The notes under the pieces were generated by a model. It made no database searches. It worked only from the letters and a program-made list of their open reading frames with translations, and was not told the DNA's origin. Positions 1 to 8,580 of a stretch of 64,000 bases of DNA are shown here, piece by piece (within the stretch, counting starts at the first letter, position 1; each line of letters begins with the position of its first letter). Position numbers and translations under genes: made by a program. This DNA is from Caulobacter sp. CCUG 60055 (GTDB lineage Bacteria; Pseudomonadota; Alphaproteobacteria; Caulobacterales; Caulobacteraceae), in the NCBI RefSeq assembly GCF_022750545.1, contig NZ_PUIC01000017.1:45302-109301 (forward strand), given 5' to 3'.

Positions 1-407
1 CCGCGCCGCCAATCCTCCCAGGGGAAGTAGCGTGACCAGGGCGCCCAGGCGGTGTCCGGGGCCGAGGTGTCCGTCGGCCGGGGCGTCAGCGCCAGGTAGC
101 CGACCGAGATCACCCGCGCCGCGCCGGCGCCGATGTCGGCCAGCGGCGCGTCGCGGCCCTTGTCGCCGAAGGTGTAGAGCTGTTCGACATAGCCCAGCTC
201 GAACCGGGTCTGGGCGGCGACGAAGGCGCGCAGGGCCAGCTCGAAGGTGCGGTCGGCCACGGGATCGAACGGCCCGAACGGCAGGCCGGCCAGGGCCGAG
301 GCCCTGTGGGTCTGGGCGTCCTGCGGGCGGACGGTCAGCACCAGGGCCTCGCCGTCGCGGCAGGCGACGACCACGGCGGAAAGTCCGATGACGACCGAGG
401 CGTTCAA
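1..407 (-). CDS. NUDIX-family protein, N-terminal part (runs off window start)
   Basis: The reading frame is open from a TTG codon at 407 to the window edge, giving about 135 residues. TTG is chosen because an AGGAGG ribosome-binding site lies about 8 bases upstream and no in-frame ATG precedes the conserved part. The peptide includes EQLYTFGDKGRD, RVISVGYLAL and WSRYFPWEDWR, a pattern I associate with NUDIX-fold proteins of the COG4111/NrtR-like type linked to NAD metabolism or its regulation. The catalytic NUDIX box would lie beyond the window, so enzyme versus regulator cannot be decided. The lipoprotein gene ending at 430 lies 22 bases upstream on the same strand, so the two may be co-transcribed. 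Confidence 0.6.
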   Translation of the reverse strand, partial: MNASVVIGLSAVVVACRDGEALVLTVRPQDAQTHRASALAGLPFGPFDPVADRTFELALRAFVAAQTRFELGYVEQLYTFGDKGRDAPLADIGAGAARVISVGYLALTPRPTDTSAPDTAWAPWSRYFPWEDWRR

Positions 408-429
408 GGGCGGCCCTCCTCCTGGCGCG

Positions 430-984
430 TCAGCCGCCGGAGGGCGGGACGTAGTTGAACACGCCGCACAGTTGGACCGCCTTGCCGGCGCCGGGGCGGT
501 CGGCCCCCTGGAACGCGGCGAGATGAAGCGTCCTGGCCGGGCCCTCGCCGTCGAGCGCCAGCGCCAGATAGGTCGGCGGCCCGCCGCCGCAGAAACCGCC
601 GTTGGGGGCGCCCTTGGGCACGGCCTCCCGCGAGACCTTGCGGATCTCGACCCGGGCGGCCTTGGACGTCGTCATCAGGTCGGCGAAGTTCTGCGCGCCG
701 TCGGCCAGGTCGCTTGCCGTCGCCTCGGCCACCGGCGCGGCCTCGTAGCGCAGGCCGATCCGGCTTTCGATGGCGGTCCCCTCGACGGTGATCGGCCCGG
801 TGAAGGCCTCGGCCGTGGTCGAAAGGGCCTCGTAGCGCCCGGCCAGCGTCGAGGCTGGGGCGGGCGGGATGGCCACCGTCGCGGCGGGGGCTGGCGCCTG
901 GGGGCGCGGCGGCTGGGCGGGCTTGTCGCCGCAGCCGGCCAGCAGGCTGGCGACGGCCAGTCCGGGAAGGACGGCTGAACGCAT
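430..984 (-). CDS. Putative lipoprotein of unknown function
   Basis: This 184-residue protein starts with a lipoprotein signal peptide whose lipobox LLAGC puts the lipidated cysteine near residue 18. A Pro/Ala-rich linker of about 25 residues follows, as in many outer-membrane lipoproteins, then a globular region. Two cysteines, in GGFCGGGPP and VQLCGVF, may form a disulfide in the periplasm. A GAGGAG ribosome-binding site sits 6 bases before the ATG at 984. I do not recognise the family. Confidence 0.72.
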   Translation of the reverse strand: MRSAVLPGLAVASLLAGCGDKPAQPPRPQAPAPAATVAIPPAPASTLAGRYEALSTTAEAFTGPITVEGTAIESRIGLRYEAAPVAEATASDLADGAQNFADLMTTSKAARVEIRKVSREAVPKGAPNGGFCGGGPPTYLALALDGEGPARTLHLAAFQGADRPGAGKAVQLCGVFNYVPPSGG

Positions 985-1036
985 GGGAGACTCCTCGGTT
1001 CGGCGCCAGCTTAGCGTGCGGCGCGGCCGGCGGCGA

Positions 1037-1549
1037 TCAGAACCGCGCCGGCAGGTCGAAGGGCGCGCCCTCGAAGGCGAAAGCCCCCGTGCCGATGGCC
1101 GTCGCCGCCTCGACCATGCGGCCCTGGCGTCCCAGCATGTCGTCGGCCAGGGCGACGATGCGGCGATTGGGCGTGGCGGTGGGCGAGGCCTGGCGCAGCC
1201 GCTGGGCGATGTCGTGCTCGGCGGTGTCGGGATTGCGCGCGCAGGCCAGCACGAAGGCGGTCGCGCTCGACCGGCTGATCCCGGCCCAGCAGTGGATCAG
1301 CATCGGCTGCGCCTCGTCCCAGGCTTCGCCGAAGGCGAGGATGCGGCGGATCAGGGCTTCGTCGGGCGGGATCAGGCCCTCGGCCTGCTCGGCGATGTCG
1401 TTGACCGACAGCTTCAGGTGCCGTTCGGGCGACACGCCGGCCGGCGTGTCGATCATCGACGCGGGATCGAGCAGGGTGACGAGGTGCGAGGGCGCGCGGG
1501 CGGCGATGACGGCGTGCACCTGGCTGAGCGGCGAGACGATCAGGGTCAC
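1037..1549 (-). CDS. Tyrosine phosphatase-like protein
   Basis: The 170-residue protein has the cysteine-phosphatase P-loop HCWAGISRSS, i.e. CX5R with nucleophile Cys87 and Arg93. This places it with the dual-specificity/tyrosine phosphatase fold. Length and simplicity fit small soluble alphaproteobacterial phosphatases whose substrates are not known. The start is a GTG at 1549, supported by GGAG about 8 bases upstream. The stop of the upstream HD-domain gene lies only 4 bases before it, so the two are probably one operon. A classical general-acid Asp is not obvious. Confidence 0.75.
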   Translation of the reverse strand: MTLIVSPLSQVHAVIAARAPSHLVTLLDPASMIDTPAGVSPERHLKLSVNDIAEQAEGLIPPDEALIRRILAFGEAWDEAQPMLIHCWAGISRSSATAFVLACARNPDTAEHDIAQRLRQASPTATPNRRIVALADDMLGRQGRMVEAATAIGTGAFAFEGAPFDLPARF

Positions 1550-1553
1550 GTCG

Positions 1554-2207
1554 TCACTCCGTGTCGAAGGCGGCCTTCACCGGCTCGTAGCCGGCGGCCT
1601 CGGACAGCACGTGGAAGCGCTGGACGTAGCGCTCCTGGGCGACGGCCGGGGCGAGGGGGTCGATGGTCAGGCCGTAGCCTTCCGGCGGATGGCCGAAGAA
1701 GCCGATGGATTCCTCGATGGAGAAGCCGGCGAGCTGGGTCGCCTCGAAGAAGGCGCAGGCGCGGTCGGCCTGCTTGATCAGCTTCTTGATCGGGGCGGGC
1801 GTCTTGGCCGGCAGGCCGAAGCGGACGTGGATCGCCGTCTCCAGCTTCTCCTCGAACTCCTTGTAGCTGACGCCCAGCGCCGCCTTGAACGGCGAGATCA
1901 TGTCGCCGATCACGTACTCCGAGGCGTCGTGCAGCAGGGCGGCCAGGCGCCAGCGCGGCTCCAGGTCCGGCTTGATGTGGACGGCGATCTCCTCGACCAC
2001 CACCGAGTGCTGGGCCACCGAGAACCCGTGCTCGCCGATCGTCTGGCCGTTCCAGCGGGCGACGCGGGCCAGGCCGTGGGCGATGTCCTCGATCTCGATG
2101 TCCATAGGGGAGGGGTCGAGCAGATCCAGCCGCCGGCCCGACAACATCCGCTGCCACGCCCGTGGGGCGGTCTTGCTCGCGCGAGTTTGACGCAGCCCTT
2201 TCGCCAC
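1554..2207 (-). CDS. HD-domain phosphohydrolase (YfbR-like 5'-nucleotidase)
   Basis: The 217-residue protein carries HD-hydrolase metal-binding signatures: a histidine in FSVAQHSV, the HD pair in ALLHDASEYVIGDM, and a later Asp in KQADRACAFFEA. The sequence EYVIGDMISPFK resembles YfbR-type 5'-deoxynucleotidases, which dephosphorylate deoxyribonucleoside monophosphates. The start is a GTG at 2207 with AAGGA upstream. It is the first gene of a two-gene unit with the phosphatase-like gene and is divergent from the universal stress protein gene at 2310, so the roughly 100-base gap should hold both promoters. Confidence 0.78.
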   Translation of the reverse strand: MAKGLRQTRASKTAPRAWQRMLSGRRLDLLDPSPMDIEIEDIAHGLARVARWNGQTIGEHGFSVAQHSVVVEEIAVHIKPDLEPRWRLAALLHDASEYVIGDMISPFKAALGVSYKEFEEKLETAIHVRFGLPAKTPAPIKKLIKQADRACAFFEATQLAGFSIEESIGFFGHPPEGYGLTIDPLAPAVAQERYVQRFHVLSEAAGYEPVKAAFDTE

Positions 2208-2309
2208 CAGATCGTTCCTTGCTTACCGGGTTGGACGAACTGGCCCAACGGACGGAGAATAGCAACCATTGCGACCCGATCGAACGAAGCCTTTTGTGGA
2301 GAGACGATC

Positions 2310-3119
2310 ATGAGCTGGGCGCGGATCATGGCCCCCCTGGCCGGCGCATCGGGCGACGCCGCCGTGCTGAAAGCCGCCGAAACCGTCGCCGCGCCCTTCG
2401 GCGCCGAGATCGCGGCGATCTACACGCCGGCCGACGTCGCCGACCTGATGCCGTGGATGGGCGAGGGGTTCATGGGCGGCGTGCAGATCACCGCCATCGA
2501 AAGCATCAAGGAGGCCGCCGTCGCCGGCGAGGCGGCCGCCCGGGCCGCCTGCGAGACCTGTCGCGGCCGCGTCGCCTTCACCGCGCTGGAGTCTCCGGTC
2601 TGGGCCGCCCTGTCCATGGAGAGCCGGTTGTCGGACGTGGTGGTGTTCGACGACCAGGCGGCGCGGGGCAAGGGACCGCTCGCCGAGGCCTTCCAGCAGC
2701 TCGTCGCCGACGAACAGCGCCCGACCATCGTCGCCCGGCCGGGCCTGCGGGCGGACGGCTGCGTCATGGTGGCGTGGGACGGCGGCAAGGAGGCCAGCCG
2801 CGCGGCGCGCACGGCGCTGCCCCTGCTGGAGAAGGCCCGCCGGGTGGTGATCGTCGCCGCGCCGGCGGCTTCGTCGCGCAAGTCCGACCCGGCCCGCCTG
2901 CAGGCGTTCTTCGCCGCGCGCGGCGTCGCCGCCGAGGTCGAGGTCGTCTCCGAAAGCGGCGAGGCGGCCAGCCTGCTGCTGGCCGCCGCCCGGCGGCTGG
3001 AGGCCGACCTGATCGTCGCCGGCGCGTTCGGCCATCCGCGGCTGCAGGAGTTCATCTTCGGCGGCACCACGCGCAGCCTGTTGGCGGCGGACGCGCCGTC
3101 GCTGTTCCTGTCGCACTGA
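2310..3119 (+). CDS. Universal stress protein (UspA family, tandem-domain length)
   Basis: The 269-residue protein begins MSWARIMAPLAG, a typical Usp first strand. Near residue 238 it has GAFGHPRLQEFIFGGTT, which fits the ATP-binding pattern G-2X-G-9X-G-S/T. The length suggests two Usp domains, with the intact nucleotide site only in the second; this arrangement is common in proteobacterial stress proteins. The ATG at 2310 is preceded by GGAGAG. An in-frame open region extends far upstream but lacks Usp character and overlaps divergent genes, so the ATG start is preferred. Confidence 0.82.
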   Translation: MSWARIMAPLAGASGDAAVLKAAETVAAPFGAEIAAIYTPADVADLMPWMGEGFMGGVQITAIESIKEAAVAGEAAARAACETCRGRVAFTALESPVWAALSMESRLSDVVVFDDQAARGKGPLAEAFQQLVADEQRPTIVARPGLRADGCVMVAWDGGKEASRAARTALPLLEKARRVVIVAAPAASSRKSDPARLQAFFAARGVAAEVEVVSESGEAASLLLAAARRLEADLIVAGAFGHPRLQEFIFGGTTRSLLAADAPSLFLSH

Positions 3120-3141
3120 AAAAAGACAACGGAGGCGCCCC

Positions 3142-3516
3142 ATGGGCCTGTCCCGCATCGTCATGCGTCTAGCCCGCAACCCGGGAACCGAGTTCGCCAA
3201 CGGCGACGATCATCGCGGCTACATGCTGATCGCGCCGCTGACGTCCGACGGCTATCTGGACGAGGATGCGTACGCCAGGGGCCGGGCGGGGTGCACGGTG
3301 CGCCGGTTCGCGCCGGACGAGGACGCGGCCGACGGCCGGCTGGCGCGCCGGGGCGGGCGGTGGTTCTTCGACTATGACGAGGCCGACGACGCCGACGACG
3401 AGGTGGTCTATCGCCTGGGCGACCATCGCTTCGCCGTGGGCGAATACGTCACGGTGAACGACGAGGACGGCCGCCCCCTGACCTACAAGGTGATGGAGGT
3501 CGCCCCCGCCGCCTGA
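3142..3516 (+). CDS. Conserved hypothetical acidic protein
   Basis: This 124-residue protein follows the stress protein gene by 22 bases with a GGAGGCGCCCC ribosome-binding site, so it is probably co-transcribed. It has no signal peptide or membrane segment. Its middle is acidic (YDEADDADDEVVY) and the C-terminus contains VGEYVTVNDEDGRPLTYKVM, which looks like a small beta-barrel end. No family is recognised. Confidence 0.65.
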   Translation: MGLSRIVMRLARNPGTEFANGDDHRGYMLIAPLTSDGYLDEDAYARGRAGCTVRRFAPDEDAADGRLARRGGRWFFDYDEADDADDEVVYRLGDHRFAVGEYVTVNDEDGRPLTYKVMEVAPAA

Positions 3517-3534
3517 GGCGGGACGCCCGAGGGT

Positions 3535-4314
3535 CTAGTCGCCGCCACCGACATTCAGCGTGATCAGGCGCTTGAGGTCGTTGAACTGGCCGTTGCGGCC
3601 CTCGGAGCGGGACTTGATCTTGGCGACCACCAGCGGGCCTTCGGACGGGCCGCGCGCCTCGTAGCCGACCAGGCGGTAGCCTTCCGGTCCGGGGGTGTCA
3701 GAGGCCAGGATATAGGTGATGCTGACGCCGGGGCCGGCCTTGTAGGCGCGGATCTCCGCGCCCTGGTCGTTGGCGTCGACCGTGACGCCGCCCTTGCCGC
3801 GTTCGCTCTTGACGACGACGTTGTCGCTGTCGCTGGCCTCGACCTTGGCGCCGTCGTCGTCGGCGTCGATATGGACGCCGGCCACGCGGACGCGGGCGCC
3901 GTTGTCGTTGGCGCGGATATGCACGCCGGGCAGGTCGATGTTGACGTCGTCCCCGCCGCCCTCGGACGGGCCGTGCGCGGCGGCCTTGGAGTCACGCGGG
4001 GGCAGCAGGGCCTTCAGCTCGGCCTCGGTCGGCTCCAGCGTGCTCTTGGCGTCGCCGCCGTCGAGGTCGACCAGGGTCAGGGTGATCTCGGAGCCCCGGT
4101 CGTTGATGTAGGTGCAGCTCTTGCCGTCGGAATCCGCGGCCGTGCGCTTCAGCCGCCCCTGGGCTTCGGGGCAGTTGAGGGCGCTGATCGTCTTGTAGGT
4201 CGAGCCGGCCTCTTCGGCGGCCTTGGCCGCCTGCTTGCGCGGCTGCGGGGGATGACATGCCGCCAGACTCGCCGCCGCAACACCGCTGAGGAGCAGGACC
4301 AGGGCTTTGTTCAT
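3535..4314 (-). CDS. Putative lipoprotein of unknown function
   Basis: The start is the ATG at 4314 (MNKALVLLLSG), with GGAGG about 10 bases upstream; a longer reading to 4431 would add 39 low-complexity residues before the signal peptide. The protein is 259 residues with lipobox SLAAC. The centre has near-repeated segments, VHIRANDNGARVRVAG and VHIDADDDGAKVEAS, followed by VTVDANDQGAEIRAY, suggesting a small right-handed beta-repeat with one strand pair per 20-25 residues. Such exported lipoproteins are probably envelope structural factors. It lies downstream of the MoxR gene on the same strand. Confidence 0.7.
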   Translation of the reverse strand: MNKALVLLLSGVAAASLAACHPPQPRKQAAKAAEEAGSTYKTISALNCPEAQGRLKRTAADSDGKSCTYINDRGSEITLTLVDLDGGDAKSTLEPTEAELKALLPPRDSKAAAHGPSEGGGDDVNIDLPGVHIRANDNGARVRVAGVHIDADDDGAKVEASDSDNVVVKSERGKGGVTVDANDQGAEIRAYKAGPGVSITYILASDTPGPEGYRLVGYEARGPSEGPLVVAKIKSRSEGRNGQFNDLKRLITLNVGGGD

Positions 4315-4462
4315 TGGCTTCCGCCTCCGATGCTGTTGCGGAAAGGGTGATCCCGCCATCCGTGAAGCGCCAGTGAATTCGCTGTTAGCTCCGGACGCGG
4401 CCCTCAAACCATTCGCTCGGGACGCAGTCAATTTGGCCAGTCGGGGCGTGACCCGAAAAGCC

Positions 4463-5335
4463 TCAATTGCCGCCCGGCCGCCCGCCCGCGCCCTCGCGGC
4501 GGGCCAGGAAGGCCAGCCGCTCGAACAGATGGACGTCCTGTTCGTTCTTGAGCAGGGCGCCGTGCAGGGGCGGGATCAGCTTGGTCGGGTCGCGCTCGCG
4601 CAGGGCCGATTCGTCGATGTCCTCGACCAGCAGCAGCTTCAGCCAGTCGAGCAGCTCCGAGGTCGAGGGCTTCTTCTTCAGGCCCGGCACCTTGCGCATG
4701 TCGTAGAAGATGCGCAGCGCCTCGGAGACCAGCTTCTGCTTGATGCCGGGGAAGTGGACGTCGACGATGGCCTGCATCGTGTCCTCGTCCGGGAAGCGGA
4801 TGTAGTGGAAGAAGCAGCGGCGCAGGAACGCGTCCGGCAGCTCCTTTTCGTTGTTCGAGGTGATGATCACCACCGGCCGGATCTTGGCCTTGATGGTCTC
4901 GCCGGTCTCGTAGACGAAGAACTCCATGCGATCGAGCTCCTGCAGGAGGTCGTTCGGGAACTCGATGTCGGCCTTGTCGATCTCGTCGATCAGCAGCACG
5001 GGGCGCTTGGGCGCGTCGAACGCTTCCCAGAGCTTGCCCTTCTTGATGTAGTTCTTGACGTCCTTGACGCGCTCGTCGCCAAGCTGGCTGTCGCGCAGGC
5101 GGGTGACGGCGTCGTACTCGTAGAGGCCCTGCTGGGCCTTGGTGGTCGACTTGATGTGCCAGGTCAGCAGGGCGGCGTCGAGCGCCTTGGCCACTTCGTA
5201 GGCCAGCACGGTCTTGCCGGTGCCCGGCTCGCCCTTGATCAGCAGCGGGCGCTCCAGCGCGATGGCGGCGTTGACCGCGACCTTGAGATCTTCCGTCGCG
5301 ACGTAATCGCTGGTGCCTTCGAAACGCTGGCTCAT
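4463..5335 (-). CDS. MoxR-family AAA+ ATPase
   Basis: The 290-residue product has Walker A GEPGTGKT (residues 35-42), Walker B VLLIDEID (about 113-120) and the sensor-1 Asn in VIITSNNEKELP, the standard MoxR order. MoxR ATPases work as chaperones that insert cofactors or assemble complexes, usually with a von Willebrand A-domain partner. No such partner is next to it here: the downstream gene encodes a lipoprotein. Start: an upstream in-frame ATG at 5398 exists, but MSQRFEGTSDYVATEDLK is the usual family start, so 5335 is used. Confidence 0.85.
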   Translation of the reverse strand: MSQRFEGTSDYVATEDLKVAVNAAIALERPLLIKGEPGTGKTVLAYEVAKALDAALLTWHIKSTTKAQQGLYEYDAVTRLRDSQLGDERVKDVKNYIKKGKLWEAFDAPKRPVLLIDEIDKADIEFPNDLLQELDRMEFFVYETGETIKAKIRPVVIITSNNEKELPDAFLRRCFFHYIRFPDEDTMQAIVDVHFPGIKQKLVSEALRIFYDMRKVPGLKKKPSTSELLDWLKLLLVEDIDESALRERDPTKLIPPLHGALLKNEQDVHLFERLAFLARREGAGGRPGGN

Positions 5336-5420
5336 GCCCTGTCCCCCGAGACGCGCCGGCGCGGCCGTCTCGAACAAGTGTTCGATTGAACCCTTCAAAC
5401 TAAAGCGGGACGCGCGGGTT

Positions 5421-5612
5421 TCAAGCCGGTTTGTCGGCGGCCCCGCGCCGGGGGCGGGTGAGGGCGGGCGGATCGGAGGCCGGGAAGGTCTCCTCCAGGG
5501 CTTCGTCCAGCGCTTCGTCGAGCTGCGCCTGGGTTGGAGCGGGATCGAACCCGGAGGCGGGATCGGCGGCGGGCCGCGCGCGGGGCCGGGGACGGCGAGG
5601 GGCGGCGGTCAC
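5421..5612 (-). CDS. Small conserved protein with ETFPASDPP motif
   Basis: A 63-residue protein with the segment LDEALDEALEETFPASDPPAL. This motif recurs in short uncharacterised alphaproteobacterial proteins, and its conservation argues that the frame is real. The N-terminus is Arg/Pro-rich. The start ATG overlaps the stop of the upstream acidic-protein gene by 4 bases, so translation is likely coupled. The function is unknown. Confidence 0.65.
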   Translation of the reverse strand: MTAAPRRPRPRARPAADPASGFDPAPTQAQLDEALDEALEETFPASDPPALTRPRRGAADKPA

Positions 5613-6028
5613 CGGCGCGGCTCCTTGTCGCTGTCGGCGTAGCCGAGCTCGCGCAGCTCGTCGTCCGACAGGCGGGACGACTCGAAGCGCGACAACCGGT
5701 CGCGGTCGCGCGTCGAGACCTGATCGACGCCGTCGAGGTCGGCGGTTCCCTCGTCCTCGTCCTCGTCGTCCTCGTAGTCCGCCTCGGCTTCGGGCGCGCC
5801 GTCGAGGTCGTCCTCGTCGTCCTCGTCGTCCTCGTCGTAGTCGTCCGGGTCGAAGTCGTCGTAGTCGTCGTCCTCATCGGCGTCGCCGTCGGCGCGGGTG
5901 GCGTCGTAGACGTCGTCGATGTCGTCGAAATTGGCGATGTCGGCCCCGTCGTCCGTCAGGTTGGTCTCGTCGAAGACCTCGGCCAGGTCCTGATCGTCGA
6001 AGTCGGCGCTGTTGCTGTTCGCGGGCAT
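5609..6028 (-). CDS. Extremely acidic low-complexity protein
   Basis: The ATG at 6028 has AGGAGG 7 bases upstream and gives 139 residues. An in-frame start at 6079 would add 17 basic residues without a better ribosome-binding site. Between about residues 30 and 100 nearly every second residue is Asp or Glu (for example DDFDPDDYDEDDEDDEDD), so the predicted pI is very low and the region is probably disordered. The C-terminus SRLSDDELRELGYAD looks helical. The gene overlaps the next small gene by 4 bases. No family is recognised. Confidence 0.68.
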   Translation of the reverse strand: MPANSNSADFDDQDLAEVFDETNLTDDGADIANFDDIDDVYDATRADGDADEDDDYDDFDPDDYDEDDEDDEDDLDGAPEAEADYEDDEDEDEGTADLDGVDQVSTRDRDRLSRFESSRLSDDELRELGYADSDKEPRR

Positions 6029-6122
6029 GGACGGCCTCCTCGCTCGCGCCGGCGCACCGGTCGGCGCTGATCGATTCAACCCCTCTGCGGGAAGACCGTT
6101 CCCGGCGTCCGGCGCGTCGCCG

Positions 6123-7931
6123 TCAGAGCCCGAACCGTTCGGTCAGCGCCGCCGCGATCGCCTCCATGGTCGGCCGCCAGGCCTGTTCCTCGGGATTGAA
6201 CACGCGGGCCTGAGGATACCAGGGATAGCGGTCGGTGCCGAGCTTGGGCCACACTCCGGGCGGGGAGATCAGCCACGTCTCGGCGCCGCAGGCGGCGGCG
6301 ATGTTGGTGGTGGCGTTGGCGAAGCCGGTAACCAGGTCGACGGCGCAGCTGAGGGCCGCGACCTCGTCGAGGTCGTTCTTGAGGTCGACGCCGGGGGGCG
6401 TCCAGATGTCGACGCCGAAGCGGGTCCTGGCCTCGGCGATCTCGGCCTCGCAGTCGCCGTACTGAAGATTGACCAGGCGCACGCCGGGCGTGCGCAGCAC
6501 CGGCTCCCAGTGCTCGAAGGGCGAGAAGTAGCGCCGCCGCGCCCCGGTCAGCTTGAGGCTCTTCCAAAGGATGCCGACCTTGGGGGCGGGGCCGAGGGCG
6601 GCCAGTTCGCCGCGCCAATGGGCGACGCGCTCGGGGTCGGCCTTGAGGAAGGACGGCCGGTCCGGATAGGCCTCGACCGAACGGCGGAAGCGGCGCAGGG
6701 GCGAGGCGAGCGGCGCCCACAGGTCAATGGCCTCGAAATCCTTGACGAACGGCGCGCCGCGAATGGTGTGGGCGTCGACCTTGTAGGTGGCGTGGGCGCC
6801 GATCTCGGCCTGTGGGAACGAGCGCTGGAACAGGCCGACCAGCCGCTTCTCCACCGCGATGGCCAGCCGGCCTTGCGGGCCGAGCGCCTCCAGCACGTCG
6901 GGCACGGTGCTGGCGAACAGCACCTCGTCGCCCAGCCCCTGTTCGCCCATCAGCAGCAGCGAACGGCCGGAGAGCTCGGACTCCGGCGTCCATTTCGGCC
7001 GGTCGATCATGAAGTGGGTGACGTCGTGGAACTCCGGGACGAGCCGTTCCTCATAGGCGTCCCAGCCTTCGCCGATGCGGCCCAGGCAGAGCAGGATGGT
7101 CGAGCGGGCCAGGCGCATCATCGACGCCTCGTCCGGCGCCAGCGGTTCGGCCATTGCGGCCTCGCAATCGACCAGGGCTTCGTCGTACTGGCCCAGGGGC
7201 AGCCGGGCGTTGCCGCGATTGTAGCGGGCCTTGGCGAAGTGTGGGTCCAGCCGCAGCGCCTCGTCGAAGAAGGTGATGGCGGAGGACGGGTCGCCCTGCT
7301 CGGCCAGGACGGTGCCCAGGGTGTTCCACAGCAGCGGCTGGGCGGGCGAGGCCTGGATCACCGGACGCAGCACGGCGACGGCGTCGTCGTAGCGGTTGTC
7401 GTCGCGCAGCACGCAGGCCAGGTTGTTGGCCGCTTCCTCCGATCCCGGATAGCGGTCCAGATAATGCAGGAACAGCTTGGCCGCGGCGTCCTTCATATCG
7501 AGCCGGTAGGCGAGGCGGCCGAGGTCGTTGGCGATCTCGGCCTCGTCGGGCAGAAGTTGAAGCGCCGACTCATAACATTGCAGCGACGTCCTGAAATCGC
7601 CGGCCTTTTCCCGCGCGATTGCGAGGAGGTGCCAGGCGAGGCCGCTGCGCTCGTCCTGCTGCAGGGCCTTGATCGCCCAGTCAGCGGCGGCCTTGTGGTC
7701 CTCGCCGCGCAGGGCGTCGGCGGCCTTGCCGAGCAGCGGCAGGATCTTGGCGGCGTTGATCTCGCGGATGGCGGCGTCGATGCGGGCCAGGGCGGCGGCG
7801 GAGGCGGAATCCCCGACCGCGCCCGCGGCGGGCGGCAGGCGGAACGGCGCGGCGGCCTCCGCCTCCGGCGTCAGGGCCCCGGAGGCCGCCGACGCCTGCA
7901 TTTCTGAGCGGCTCATGCGGCGCGCGGACAT
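6123..7931 (-). CDS. flmG: TPR-containing flagellin glycosyltransferase, FlmG-like
   Basis: The 602-residue protein (start ATG 7931; a longer frame to 8045 adds 38 residues) has several TPR units in its first half, for example AWHLLAIAREKAGDF, EIANDLGRLAYRLDM and ARYNRGNARLPLGQY. A C-terminal GT-B-like domain follows, containing PKVGILWKSLKLTGA and DLVTGFANATTNIAAACG. This TPR-plus-transferase order matches FlmG of Caulobacter crescentus, in which the TPR part binds flagellin and the transferase part adds a pseudaminic-type sugar. Its place next to flbT-flaF and the flagellins supports the assignment. It is transcribed away from flbT. Confidence 0.8.
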   Translation of the reverse strand: MSARRMSRSEMQASAASGALTPEAEAAAPFRLPPAAGAVGDSASAAALARIDAAIREINAAKILPLLGKAADALRGEDHKAAADWAIKALQQDERSGLAWHLLAIAREKAGDFRTSLQCYESALQLLPDEAEIANDLGRLAYRLDMKDAAAKLFLHYLDRYPGSEEAANNLACVLRDDNRYDDAVAVLRPVIQASPAQPLLWNTLGTVLAEQGDPSSAITFFDEALRLDPHFAKARYNRGNARLPLGQYDEALVDCEAAMAEPLAPDEASMMRLARSTILLCLGRIGEGWDAYEERLVPEFHDVTHFMIDRPKWTPESELSGRSLLLMGEQGLGDEVLFASTVPDVLEALGPQGRLAIAVEKRLVGLFQRSFPQAEIGAHATYKVDAHTIRGAPFVKDFEAIDLWAPLASPLRRFRRSVEAYPDRPSFLKADPERVAHWRGELAALGPAPKVGILWKSLKLTGARRRYFSPFEHWEPVLRTPGVRLVNLQYGDCEAEIAEARTRFGVDIWTPPGVDLKNDLDEVAALSCAVDLVTGFANATTNIAAACGAETWLISPPGVWPKLGTDRYPWYPQARVFNPEEQAWRPTMEAIAAALTERFGL

Positions 7932-7985
7932 GCCAGGACCCTTGCGATTCTCATCCTCGAAGACCGCATGGATGGCGCGATCATG

Positions 7986-8043
7986 CTTAATGAAGGTTAA
8001 AGGCGGCCGGCCGCGCGGGCGATCGGGCAACGCCCCGTTAACC
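7986..8043. promoter_or_regulatory. TTAA-type boxes in flmG/flbT divergent region (possible CtrA sites)
   Basis: Two TTAA tetramers (7987-7990 and 7997-8000) are 10 bases apart, and GTTAACC lies at 8037-8043. The CtrA consensus is TTAA-N7-TTAA(C), so the N6 pair is an imperfect match and the last is a half-site. Cell-cycle control by CtrA would fit a flagellar modification gene, but this is inference. Confidence 0.35.
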
Positions 8044-8055
8044 ACGTCCCTTTAG

Positions 8056-8070
8056 CTTGCCTTCAGCAAG
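8056..8070. promoter_or_regulatory. Inverted repeat CTTGC-N5-GCAAG upstream of flbT
   Basis: A short palindrome, CTTGC-CTTCA-GCAAG, lies about 90 bases before flbT. Its arms are the same as the outer part of the larger palindrome CTTGCCG-CC-CGGCAAG upstream of the first flagellin gene (9046-9061), so both may bind the same regulator, for example FlbD. No clear sigma-54 core was found between it and flbT. Confidence 0.3.
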
Positions 8071-8154
8071 GTCGCGCACAGTGCGGGACGGGGCGCTCAA
8101 CCGTGCCGCGACGATGTCGCCGCCGGCTCGCGTCGGCTTTGGGAGCATGAGGGC

Positions 8155-8580
8155 ATGCCTCTGAAATTGTCGCTGAAGCCGGGCGAGAAGTTCGTTCTGA
8201 ACGGCGCCGTGGTGCAGAACGGCGACCGGCGCGGGACGCTGATCCTGCAGAACAAGGCTTCCGTCCTGCGCGAGAAGGACATCATGCAGGCCGAGGACGT
8301 CAATTCGCCGGCGCGGCACATCTATTTCCCGGTGATGATGATGTACCTCGATGAGGGCGGCGCCACGCGCTACTACGACGAGTTCGCCCTGCGCCTGAAC
8401 GAATTCATGAACGTCATCCGCAATCCCGCCGTCCTGGCCGATTGCGTGGCGGCGTCCCGGCACATCATGGCCCGCGAGTACTACAAGGCCCTGATGCTGT
8501 GCCGGAAGCTGGTCGAGTACGAAGACGAAAGGTTGGGGAATGGGGCTTCAGGCCTATCAGCAGGCGGCGGCGCGGGCTGA
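8155..8580 (+). CDS. flbT: Flagellin mRNA regulator FlbT
   Basis: The 141-residue protein begins [20 protein letters not shown] and contains [17 protein letters not shown], both characteristic of FlbT. In Caulobacter FlbT is a post-transcriptional repressor that acts on the 5' leader of flagellin mRNA and destabilises it until the hook is complete. The length is normal for the family. Its last 41 bases overlap the start of flaF in another frame, which implies translational coupling. Divergent from flmG. Confidence 0.93.
   Translation: MPLKLSLKPGEKFVLNGAVVQNGDRRGTLILQNKASVLREKDIMQAEDVNSPARHIYFPVMMMYLDEGGATRYYDEFALRLNEFMNVIRNPAVLADCVAASRHIMAREYYKALMLCRKLVEYEDERLGNGASGLSAGGGAG

Noticed and set aside
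4315..4431. Upstream extension of the lipoprotein at 3535-4314
   Set aside because: The signal peptide and good ribosome-binding site point to 4314; the extra residues are low-complexity.
5750..5880. GTC/CGT triplet-like repeats
   Set aside because: These are Asp/Glu codons of the acidic protein, not a microsatellite or CRISPR array.
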